In this document: positions 47,268 through 58,094 of the stretch, piece after piece
How the letters are laid out: each line of letters begins with the position of its first letter
Position numbering within the stretch: the stretch's first letter is position 1
Source of the DNA: Pampus argenteus
Lineage: Eukaryota > Chordata > Actinopteri > Scombriformes > Stromateidae
DNA: 64,000 bases
NCBI GenBank assembly: GCA_036937835.1
Contig: CM072861.1
Location: 22,682,001 to 22,746,000 of the forward strand
Reading direction: 5' to 3'
Notes under the pieces: model-generated
Database searches by the model: none
What the model was told of the DNA's origin: nothing
The model's input: only the letters and a program-made list of their open reading frames with translations
Made by a program: the position numbers and the translations under genes

Positions 47268-47917
47268 GGAGGACGTCCCGACCCATGAGCTCGAGAAGCA
47301 CAAGAAAATTTAATAGTGATTGTTTTCCAACATTCATCAACAATAATCACATTTACTGCAAGTCCGCATTTTTCTGTTTTTCTGTTTTTGTCCATCCGGA
47401 TATTCACAAAACTGGAGAAAAAGGACAAAAAAAGTAAAAAAAAAAATATATATATGTTTATACCGTCATATTCCTACTTCTAAATAAATGATATTCAGCC
47501 TTTTTAAAAGTGGAAAATAAATGTGCTTCCGTTATTAAAAATATAACACACATTAAACTATAATCCAGTGATAACAATACTTACATAAATATTTCAAAAG
47601 TAATATCCTGAATGAGCGTTATAGTGCAACGCTTGTGTTGGTAGGATTTCTAAAAATCCAGCTCTTCCTCTTTTTGCTTTAATGAACTGACTTTTCTGTT
47701 TTATTTGACATTTTTTGAAAGCATGAAATATGCAGCAACTGTTCATGTATCTAGTGCATTTTTTTTGTTCAAATTTTTTATTTTTATTTTTATTTTTTTT
47801 GGGTCGTGCTTCATCTATAATATATCTTTGTCATTAATTTATACAGAATAAGTTTTCAGGAGGTTTTCAGTCACAGTTAAATAAATCTTCTGTAATTGTT
47901 CTGAACTTTGTGCTCGT

Positions 47918-47954
<37 letters not shown>

Positions 47955-49002
47955 ATTCTCATAGTACAGTGTGTGGCGCCAGTTTTTCTTCATACCAACA
48001 TGATTAAAAAAGAGCTACAACAACAGCAAAGATATGAAACTCAAAATAAAAAACCAAACCCTGAGTTGTGTGAGTAGCTCTCGTGTTTGTTGTGACGTTC
48101 GCTGCGTGCGGTTTGTAGGTGTCTGAAGGTGAAACGGAGGCCGGGGGGGTCAGTTGGCTTCGTCTATGAGGACACGAGCGTCAGAGCATCAGAGCATCGG
48201 AGGACGTGGTGGATCTCTGACAAGACTGATACTAGTTTACTGGAGGCTGATTTTTATTGACTCTAAGCTGTTGTGTGATGATGCTTTCCAAATGTCAAAT
48301 AAAGGTCTAAATGATTAGCTACCGGTTAATTAGCTGCATCTTGTCACAGCAACACAGTGTTAATTATCGTTGTTTATCATGAAAAAGAATCAGGAACAAC
48401 GACGTCCCGTCTGTGTAACACTGGACACAACTAATAACGCAGCACACTTCTTCTTCTTCTTCTTCTTCTTCTCGTGCTGTTTTCATTCATGCTTCCAGCT
48501 CTCAGGTTATTACTTCATCATTAAAGCAGAACAGTGAGCAAAGCGCTGAAAAAAAATAAAAAATAAAAAGTGTAATCCCCCCAGTAGCTAATGATATTAT
48601 TATTCCTTTCGCTTCGGTTTGTAATCTTCATTTCATTTACGCGTATTGTTTCTACAAAGTGACATTGGCGTGTTTTTGCCCTGGAGACGAAGCCACAGAT
48701 TCCCACATGCTTCCACCCAACGCTGGTAGTTGATGTTTAATTTATGCTCATAATGAACAGCTTTTAACATATTCTATATCTTAATACCACTTGTTTTTCC
48801 CCCCATGGTCTTCGTCATTAAACTTGCATAGTGATAGCTTTCTAATTGGTGTTGAGGAAACTAAGAGACACACTGTCCCGGTTCCCTTTGGCTCCAGAGT
48901 CCACAAGCTTGTTAGAGATGCGAGCAGGGGGACTCTTCCTCTTCTTCCTCTTCCTCTTCCTCTTTCTCTTCTTCTTCTTCTTCTTCTTCTTCTTCTTCCT
49001 CT

Positions 49003-49037
<35 letters not shown>

Positions 49038-49119
49038 CTCCTCCTCTTCTTCTTCGTCTTCTTCTTCTTCCTCCTCCTCCTCCTCTTCCTCTTCTTTTTC
49101 TTCTTCTTCTTCCTCTTCT

Positions 49120-49151
<32 letters not shown>

Positions 49152-51913
49152 TTCCTCCTCTTCTTCTTCTTCCTTTTCTTCTTCTTCTTATTCTTCGTCT
49201 TCTTCTTATTATTATTCTTCGTCTTCCTCTTCTTCTTCGTCTTCTTCCTCTTTTTCTTCCTCCTCCTCCTCTTCATCTTCCTCTTCTTCTTCTTCTTCTT
49301 CTCCGTGGCATTTCAAGAGAACCTCTGGAGGAGGATTCTCAGACAAACTGAAGGCCGATCAATGTGTTTTTTTTGTTGTTTTTTTTAAAGATGCATTCAG
49401 AAACCTCGACACTCATGAAAGCAGCAGCTGTTCTGCATGTTGAACTGTCCGAGCCAGCGTTTCAGAGTATTGATTGAGAGCATGTGATAATTTAAAGGCG
49501 TCACCTTGAACCGAGATTGTATGTTGGTCGGGAAATTTACATCTAAATTGCTACTTGTCCACCTTGTCTGTCTTCATTTTGGTCACCAGGACACACACAA
49601 AAAAAAAAAAAATCGACTAATTAACCAATAACGAACTGATAGAAAGCGGCTCTCGGTGCCTGATAGCTGTTAGAGCTCAATGAAGGTGAAGTGAAACAAG
49701 CTCAAGAACAAAACTGTGCAGGGATGACAAAGAATACAAAAGAAGAAGAAGAAGAAGACTAAGAGAAACAGGAAGCTCATTGTCTGTGTCAGTCATTGTG
49801 TTGTGTTGTGAATTTCCTACCTGTGTCCTCCACCTTTTCTCCACCGCCGTGAAACTTAAATGAAACACATTTATCATCTGCAAAAAAAACCACACACGTG
49901 CAGGTGAAACTGTCTGTTGTTGTCGGAGGTAACTGCTAAAATCCTCGTGTGTCTCTTCTTCCTCCACAGCCGGCGGTGCGTTCACTGCAGCTACGGTGAT
50001 ATTGACAGCTTAATAATTTTGCCCCCCGCAAGCTTGAAATTGACTTGATCTTATCTGTCAGGAGTCCTTTGTCTGTATTGATTTAAGATATTAAGCCTGT
50101 CAGTATCCATACAAAAGGTGCAGCGTGACAGATGTATTGTTTCACTCATTAGACGCTGCACCTGATGGGAGTCAGGAGTGAACTCGGAGTGAGCTCCCAG
50201 CGTGACTCCCCGCAGCTTGTTAATTATCAACACTGTCACTCCGCTAGTTTAACTTCCCCCTGCGTTCCTACTGTCTCTGTTTCTGAGGATCTATTGTTTG
50301 AACATCTCAAAGGGACAAAGCCTCCAACCTGTAGAGATATTCACTTCTCATATTAAGGCCTCGACAAAAGGCTTTCCTGCTGTCTCGTGACATACTTATC
50401 GTGACTTTTTCCTGATACACGTTTGACAATCGGAGCCCTCCTTCCAAATGAATCTCTTCTATCGTCAGACTCCCCTGACATTTGTTTACCGCGCCATCAA
50501 TCAGGCCCTCCTTGTCGCCGACGTTTTCCCAGGCATGCAGATCCCATGCAGGCAACTCCTCGACTTGCAGCCTCCACTGAAGCTTTTCCACATCCGTACG
50601 GGACAGACAGAGACAGACAGACAGGCGGAGAGAAGGAGCACAGAGGAGAGGGATGTTCACAGAAACTCCTCGTCTTTTTGTATTTAAACGTCAGATTCTC
50701 GTGCCCTATTTATGTCTGTGATGTCTGCGTAGCTGGAAATGTGTATGGCTTGTGAATAGAAGCTGTATTTTCCCGATGGATTTTCTTTTTTTACTCCAGA
50801 AGTGTTTTTTTTTCCTCATTCTTTAAAAGGTGACATTATGTGAAAAACCACATTTATTTGACTCACTCTATAACCACTTCTTTTTACCGTGACATTGTGC
50901 TAGTAAAAGCATATTCACGTAATATATATATATATAAAAAAACAAAACAAAGAATGGCTTTTTGTGAGCGGCGTCCTTCACTATGCAGCAGTTCATTAAC
51001 CGTCGCCGCCATCGAGGCTCCTTCACTATCCTTGATCAGACTCGTTTTTATCTCCCTCCTTCTTTCAAATTGAATTAATTTCTTCAGTGTGTTTTTTTTT
51101 CTTTTTTCTTTTGATCCGGTTGTGTACGTCTATATCGCCGCGGTGATACATCCTTGTCACCCTAGTTTAGCTCGCACTGGCTTACATGTGCACCTTTCAT
51201 AAAGACCTCTGGGAATCCAATTATTTTTCTAATATGTGTAAACAAACATCAGTGTCAGCGGCCAGATGCACAAATTCACATCACTTCCAATCTTACTTGT
51301 GGCTGTTTTTTTTAAATGTCATACATAGTGAAAGTAAACCAGAGACCTGGGTTTGTTTCTCTGCTCCCGGCTCTCTTTTTTATTTATTTATTTTTATTTT
51401 TGCCTAAAAAAAGAAATATATTTTTTGATCCTCAGTGTAGCCTCGAGTAGTGGGAACGTTTCTGTTGACCAAATTGATCTCTGAGGGAAACAACATATCG
51501 CTTGAATGTGTATCAAAAACATTTATTTTTATTTTTTTGCTAAATAACACAGCCTACATAATAATCATAAGCTCATTAAGGCTGCAGAATCTGCTGCGGA
51601 TGGGTTTTTTTTCCCTGTGTGTTTAATACGCAGAGGAAAAACTTTTGTGGGTATTTGTGAAGGAGCAGCCTTCCAGTTTGAAAAAATTAAACATCAGCGG
51701 CTCTCCGCTCATCCACGCTCACGTCTCACGTCTCTGTTGATTTCCTGCCAGGTGCGGATCTGCAGGTTTGCCAAACCAAAGGCCCGACCTGCTGTTCCAA
51801 AAAGATGGAGGAGCGGTATCAGGTAGCCGCACGCAGCAACATGGAGTCCGGCCTGCAGGTCGTCAGCGCTCACCTTAAACGTCTCATCATCCAGAACGCC
51901 GCCATATTTCAAG
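44615..51913 (+). CDS. gpc3: Glypican-3, coding exons 1-2 (partial, continues past the window)
   Basis: Exon 1 codes from 44615 to 44771 and exon 2 is 51752-51913; they join in phase across a 7-kb intron. Exon 1 gives a signal peptide (hydrophobic ALFLCAFLQLFSLPGG, cleavage near residues 25-27) and then NCQEVRTVFQSLHPGSKWVP. Exon 2 gives ADLQVCQTKGPTCCSKKMEE, RYQVAARSNMESGLQ and LKRLIIQNAAIFQ. The conserved cysteines and the KWVPETPV phrase match GPC3 rather than GPC5. Glypicans are GPI-anchored heparan-sulfate proteoglycans that modulate Hedgehog, Wnt and growth-factor signalling at the cell surface. The exon that would continue with the AFEIVVRHA-type segment is not found in the following 12 kb, so intron 2 runs off the window. 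Only about 106 of the roughly 580 residues usual for GPC3 are present. Confidence 0.95.
44951..44982. repeat. (CA)n microsatellite
   Basis: A perfect AC run of about 32 bases in gpc3 intron 1. Confidence 0.95.
46017..46054. repeat. (GT)n microsatellite
   Basis: A perfect GT run of about 38 bases in gpc3 intron 1. Confidence 0.95.
47922..47952. repeat. (GT)n microsatellite
   Basis: A perfect GT run of about 31 bases in gpc3 intron 1. A similar run lies at 47241-47267. Confidence 0.95.
48933..49304. repeat. Long CTT/CCT polypyrimidine tract
   Basis: About 372 bases that are almost entirely C and T on the plus strand, built from irregular CTT and CCT units with rare CGT or TAT interruptions. 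All three plus frames and the reverse frames stay open across it and would encode poly-Leu/Phe/Pro or poly-Lys/Arg, which is a repeat artefact. The tract could adopt triplex (H-DNA) structure. Confidence 0.95.
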
Positions 51914-54900
51914 GTAAGTACGGATCTCCGTGAGCGGCTCACTCGTCCAAACTGTGAGTCACATCTATAAAGTAAAAATGGACGCGAGACGTCTGAACGT
52001 CTTCGTCAATGATGTAGTTTGGTTGTCGATGCAGGAAAAACCACTCGCAGATGAGAGAGGTCGCCACTGAAGTGGCTGTGTGCAATGCATTCTGGTTGTT
52101 GTAGGATTGTAGGAACAATAGTTTACAGTATTTTTCTTTGGTCATAGATAAACAATGAAAGAGAAAACACATTCATGTCACATTCATATTTAATAAGGCT
52201 ACTAATACTGTTAAAGGAATAGTTCGGTAATCTTGTTAACATCAGCATAAGTAGTTTTATCAGATTACTATGATACTGTTACTCTATATTTTATAATTTA
52301 CCATCATGCTGTAAATAAAAGTAAAAAGTTATTCACTTTAAACATAAATTTGACGTTTAAGTCAACATTTTAACTCCCTGAAAACAAAGAAAACTTTTCT
52401 CTCGCTCTGCATCCATATTAGAAACATTTATTTTATAAAAAACATCTTTCACATTTAATGTTGAGTTGCAGCTATCGAGCCACACAGACCTTTTTTTTTT
52501 CAATCCAGCGCAGCAGCTCTGTTTATCGTCTCGAGGTTTTCCTCTTGAAGTGGGATATGCAGACTCACTGGGCCCAACTTTTTTTATTTTTTTTCGGGTC
52601 GTGAAACGCAGCACCACCCCGACATGCCAATTAAAACTTGAGGTTTAATGGGGACCGTGGGGTTTGCTTGACTTGGTTGTTACGCACTAACTATGTTAAG
52701 AGACTGCTGCTGTGGTTTGGCTGCACTTTCCTAGAAGGGGTTCAATACTAATTGCTTTAGCATAGGGCTACAGAGATCTCCCCAAACAGCCCCCTGGACT
52801 GAAATTCTTTTAACATCCTGGTCTTATCTGTTTCCATCTACTTCATTTTCATCCTCTCTCTCTCTCTTCTCCTCTATCTCTCTCTCTCTCCGACCCTGTC
52901 ATCCTCTCTCTTCGTCTCTGTCTCGCTCAATCTACTCGACTTTCTTTCTCCTTTTGTTTCTCTCTCCGTCTGTCTCTTCCTTACGCGTTCGTACCACTGT
53001 TGGGAATTGAGTGCATGTCTTGTTTGCAGTCTTCTTCGCTGCTCTCTGTGTCTTTTCTTCAGCGTTCACTCCTGCCAGAGATCAAAGGGCTTCCCCTTTC
53101 CTCTCCTCTTTCTCCCATCTCTATCCCTGCATCCCCCTCTCCTTCCAGCTCCATCTGCCCCGCTCCGCTTTCCCAAGCCTCATGACTACACCAGAGGTTT
53201 TCAGCCTTTTGAAGTCAACTTCTCCAAACAATAGAAAAAGTAATGGCTCTCTCTATCTTTGTCTTTTAAGCGGTGAGATGACAGGCTGCTTTAACATTAG
53301 GCCTTTCTTCGAGATCAATACCAGGAAATAGGTAAGGCATTAGGAATTTCTAATGGGCTGAATGTCTCATATGCCATTTGACAATCTAATGAGCCTCAGC
53401 TGAAATCTTTATGGTATACCATTGAAATACAACATAATGTACAAACTGCAGCATCCACCCTGATATATGACAGACTCCTTGGATTTCATTTTGATTCACA
53501 TTAGCGGGATCGTAACATAATCTTCCCTCCGCGTGCTGTGATTGCCTCGGTCTGAATGGGCCTGATGTTGTCAATTTAGTTCAACATGAGAATCTGTAAA
53601 CCTGTGCAGGATGTTCATCTATCTTTAAATCTAATATTTTCAAAATGAGAAGCTGATCATGTGCATGCTGAGAATTCAATTTTAGGAAAATAAATTATGA
53701 AGTCCAATATTTTCCGTACGTGATGCATCCCGGGAGATAACTTGAGTTTTTTAAAGTCAATGCTGAGGAGAGAGGACAGTGCTAAAGGTGACTTAAAGGG
53801 ATAGTACAAATCAATATCAGTATACCTGTCATAGAGACAGTATACTGTCTAGTCAATCAATCAGTTTTTATCTATATATAGCATCAGGACACTTTTCATA
53901 TTTTCAGGTCTGATCCAATAAACCCAAACTATCTGGAATAAAACCCAGATGATGTCACTGGTTGCCTTGGAGAAATCCTGTGTTATAAACTGTGTGTGGC
54001 GTTTACGACTCGTGGGCATTTACAATGAACAGAGTTAATATAATAATGATTAACATTACCAAATTTCTCTATGTAATTAAGTCCAATTAGTCCAATTTAA
54101 TCCAGACGGTGCTGAAAAAAATAGTGAAAATTGCTCATCACGATTTCTCCGAGCCGAAGCTGCAAATAGCTCGTTTTGTTTGACTAACAGCTCAAAATCC
54201 CCTCGAGGTCTCCAGTTTACACTCCTACAAAACAGACACGAGCAGAAAATCAACACATTGGATTTTTTTTGACACTTTTGTTTGACAAATGACGCCCTAA
54301 AAACTTGAAAATCCTTAGTTTTTCTCTACAGCAATAAATAATTATGGCCAAATAACCAAAGTTAAGTATTTTTCCAAGTCCCGGTTGTTCATATATATCA
54401 ATATATGTCAAAAAACAACAACACGTTTGGGTATTTTTAACATGGGAATCGCTGTCTTTTCTCTTAAAACATTTTCAAATGTTTGATGCCTCTGACGTGA
54501 ACAGCGACACGTCGTATAAAACTGCACTTGGCTGCTTGTGAGGGTTTTTAGTAGTTTGCAGTATGTGTTATAACAGTGAACAGAAACCTCTGCGGCTCCA
54601 TACTGTGACATCAAATCCCTCTTGTAACTCCACACCGCTCACATATTCTGTTTCACTAGTAAAAAAAAAAAACGGGAACATCAAACAACCCCATAGCTGT
54701 CATCATCTTATGATTTAAATGCTCAATCCTGATTGGTGCACGCTGGAAGCACGTGACGTTATTTAATGAAATCTCCCCTCGTGTGGAATCACTGAGTAAA
54801 CAGCTGAAGAGAAAATAAGTTCAGATCTGTGTGTGATGTGATTATACTGCACATCACATGTCATCCTCTCCCTTTCAACCCACCCATAACAGCCCAATGA

Positions 54901-57031
54901 AGCAGGAACATCATCCAAAACCATCGTTTGGCATTTTGGATGATTGGCAGCCCTAATTGTTGTTATTTTCTTTAACGATGTGTCCTCCAGAGCTGCTCTG
55001 CTGCTGTGATGCTCACCCTGAGCCGAAAATCTGGAGATTAGAAAATTAGAAATTAGATTATCCTCCTTTGTTAATGAGACAAGCTTTTATTTAACTTCTT
55101 TTACAATTTGTTGTGGGTAGTTATTGTGCAAAAGAGTGACAGGATTTGGTTACTCGTTGTTGTGCAGTGCTTGTGTAAAATGACACATCAGAAAATGAGC
55201 CTCCCCCTGACTGCAGTGCTGGTGGATAGAACAAGACCACACTGCTGTCTCCTCAGTTTCATCACAGCCCAGCGCTCCTCTAACACCCAGAGGGGAGTTA
55301 CACACTCGAGTCCAAAGAGCAAAACTCAATTAATAAACATGAGCGGACAGGATTGGCCCGAATGCTTATAAAGTCAAATATGTGGAGAGCAATCTTGTGC
55401 AGCATGAGTGTGTGTGTATGTATGTGTGTGTGTGTGTGGATATCAGAGAGTCTGTGTGATATCTGCTGAAAAAAGTGGGACAGCCGGCCTGGTGCTGCTG
55501 GAATGACTCAATGAGTCCATAGACGGCACAGCGGGGCGTAAGAAAACAGGTCCGACTTGGACTACTTTCAGGCAGCGTGAGGATTTCTGAATGTGGCTTC
55601 ACTCACCGCTGTGTGTGTGAGGCAGAGGAGCTTTTCCACTTTACTCTGAACTCACAGGGGCGAGACGCTCTGTAAATGATCAGGAGTTTGGAGGCAGCGT
55701 GAAAGGATGCTCGCATCTTTTTTTTGTCAAACGTAAAGACACCCTGCGGTGTGCACACTGCTCAGAGGAAACCCGTCGAATATCTGCGAAGGATGTTTAC
55801 ATACACACACACACACACACATACACACGTACAGGATACTTTTAAAAAAGTTAACTGAACAGAAGTGTGTAATAAATCTTCTTTTGTGTCCTTGAGTTCT
55901 TCATACCTCGTTCCTGGCGGGCCAACAAATTAGCATCTCATTAGCAGTCTCAAAAAATTCTATCGACTTTCCCCGCCGCCTCTTCTGGATGGGTTTTAAT
56001 TACTCTAAGTGTATAAGGAATTAGAATGGCAGCCCCCCTGTGGCCCTGACGGAGGTGGTTGTTGACCTTGAGAGGAGCTCGCCCTCATTTGTCTCTGATA
56101 GTGCTGAATTGACATTTGCTGTGGCAGTAACCCAAACGAGGTGTGGCAGTGGGTGGATGATGCAGAACCTGGCAGGCTCGAGCTGCCTCTCCATCCAGCA
56201 GCCCAATAATCAAAATCAGACCCCGTCTGCCCTCTGCATCCATTCCCCCGGCTACTGCTCGTTAGCCGCCCGCTCGATCCTAAGTGCTCCAGGCGTCTGG
56301 TCTGAGGAGGCCTTTCCTCTGTTCTTCCCATCAAATACTTTCCAGTAATAATCCCCTGCCTCACTCTCTCCATGGAGTCATTCTGTGTTCTGGAGAAGTT
56401 TCACAGAGTAATCCAATAACAGTGGGGACTGGTGGGATGTAGGCTATGCCTGCTGCGAGATGTCTGAAGTTGTTTACCCGCTGCCCGGGGCTAATCTAAT
56501 AACTTAATGACGGAGAGAGGCAGTTTTGCTATGTCCAATGGGCTCCTTCGAGCATCGTTTACCAGACATGATGGGGCATACCAGCCATTACCACATTCTT
56601 CTTCTATCAACTCGTAATTTGCTTTTAACTTAATTGCCGTGTTTCATCATTTTGCATCGATTATTAGTTTTGTTGTAATGAGATTTTTGGATCTTCTCGA
56701 TCTCTCTGCTGGGCTGGTAAACTGTTGTACAGACGGATACTTAATACGGCATCGTATTTCTGTTTGAGTTCTGCAGCAAAACTACTTTGTATTTGTTCAT
56801 TTTACTTATTGCACATATTATATGTGTGTGTGTGTGTCTGTGTGTGTTGTTTGTTTTGCTGAGGTTGTGTTTCCCCTGTATCCTATAACACACCGATCAG
56901 GAGTAGTGCTCCTAATGATGATAACCTTGAGTATCTCATTATGCATTATGCACACATTGTTTGGGGTTTCTGTTCTTTGCTTGTTCAGGATAAGTTGGCA
57001 AATTGCAGCAGCAGGTTGTGCACACTCACAA

Positions 57032-57036
<5 letters not shown>

Positions 57037-57070
<34 letters not shown>
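57037..57070. repeat. (GT)n microsatellite
   Basis: A perfect GT run of about 34 bases in gpc3 intron 2. Confidence 0.95.
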
Positions 57071-57073
<3 letters not shown>

Positions 57074-57851
57074 AGTGGCAGCAGGTAGTGGTGTCGAGTA
57101 GCTAAATCCCCGGACACACAGTTTATTTTTTGACCGCCTGCTGCAAAGTTAGAACCACCCGCTCCTGCGAGATACGCGTTTAATCCCTTTGCAAGTCCTG
57201 TAACACAAAGGAAAAGAGTGTCAGAGTGTCTCTTTGCATTGAACAGCCTGAAAGCTCAGTCTAGTATTTGTGAGCCTGAGGAAGACGCATCATCAGACTC
57301 ACACGCACAAAGCACCAAAACATCCAGGTACAGCAGATGCATCAGCGATGCTGCTTCTTATTATTTCCTCTCATTATCCAGTCTACTATGAAACTGTGTA
57401 TCTGGTTCATATCACCTGAGGCAAATACAAAATAGATGTTTGGGTTCAGTGAATTAGGATGACATGGTTTGCATGTGAATCTATTAGCAGTGCAAAATGT
57501 ATGTGTGTGTGGGTTTTTTTTGTTTTTGTCTTTTCTCCATCTGTGTCTACTGTACAGGACTGTTTAGATTGAGCTAAACAATTCATTAATGTGAGTTAAT
57601 GTGTGTTTTATTCAAAAACACGTAAAAATATATGTTTACAGCCTCATAAAAGACTTACTTTTTGAAAAATAATTAATTAGATCAAAACCCATGTAGTCTA
57701 AACTAAAATATATATTTATATATAATATATATAATATAATGTACAGATTTGATTTTCTGTATTTTTCTTGCCAAACAACGAACTCATCCTGCTTACAAGT
57801 ATTACATGTACATCATATCAAACGTGCTTCTGCCAGTTTGTTGCGCTAAAT

Positions 57852-57876
57852 ACTACAAATCCCAGAATGCTTTGCG
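57852..57876 (+). promoter_or_regulatory. ZNF143/THAP11-type promoter motif inside gpc3 intron 2
   Basis: ACTACAAATCCCAGAATGC followed by TTTGCG differs from the canonical vertebrate ACTACAATTCCCAGCATGC motif at only two positions and has the full-length form including the ACTACA extension. This long form is strongly associated with transcription starts, yet it lies about 6 kb inside a gpc3 intron. Confidence 0.65.
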
Positions 57877-57881
57877 GGTAA

Positions 57882-58094
57882 ATGGCGCGCAGTCGCGAAC
57901 AGCGAGCGACTGTTTGTGTTGTGAACGGAGCTAAAGCTAATGTTGCTGTAATGAAGCAAAACAACATAAGAAGACGCTATGAAACGAAACTTTATGAGAA
58001 GTACAAGGACCTGGACATAAAGCAGAAGCTCCAGAAGGAGGCGGAGATGGAAATAAAGTCTGTTTTACCGGCAAAATGTGTTTATAAAAGCTAA
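57882..58094 (+). pseudogene. Degenerate BED-finger (ZBED/GTF2IRD2-like) fragment
   Basis: An open frame of 70 codons contains CVVNGAKANVAVMKQNNIRR followed by RYETK and YEKYKDLDIKQKLQK. This resembles the C..C..NLRRHYETKH-type BED zinc finger and following coiled segment of hAT-derived ZBED/SCAN3/GTF2IRD2-like proteins. The second cysteine and both histidines are missing, so a zinc finger cannot form, and the frame stops soon after. A consensus donor (CAG/GTGAGT) follows at 58212/58213. It is most likely a transposon-derived relic, possibly reused as a first exon. Confidence 0.45.

Larger units (their letters stand above)
44772..51751 (+). other. gpc3: gpc3 intron 1
   Basis: A 7-kb intron with CA/GT runs (44951-44982, 45198-45221, 46017-46054, 47241-47267, 47922-47952), an AT run near 46766-46788 and the large CTT/CCT tract at 48933-49304. 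I see no other gene. Confidence 0.85.

Noticed and set aside
48791..49388. Several 140-186-codon open frames on both strands (poly-Leu, poly-Phe, poly-Lys/Arg)
   Set aside because: They are produced by the CTT/CCT tract; amino-acid composition follows the repeat and no domain or splice structure supports a gene.
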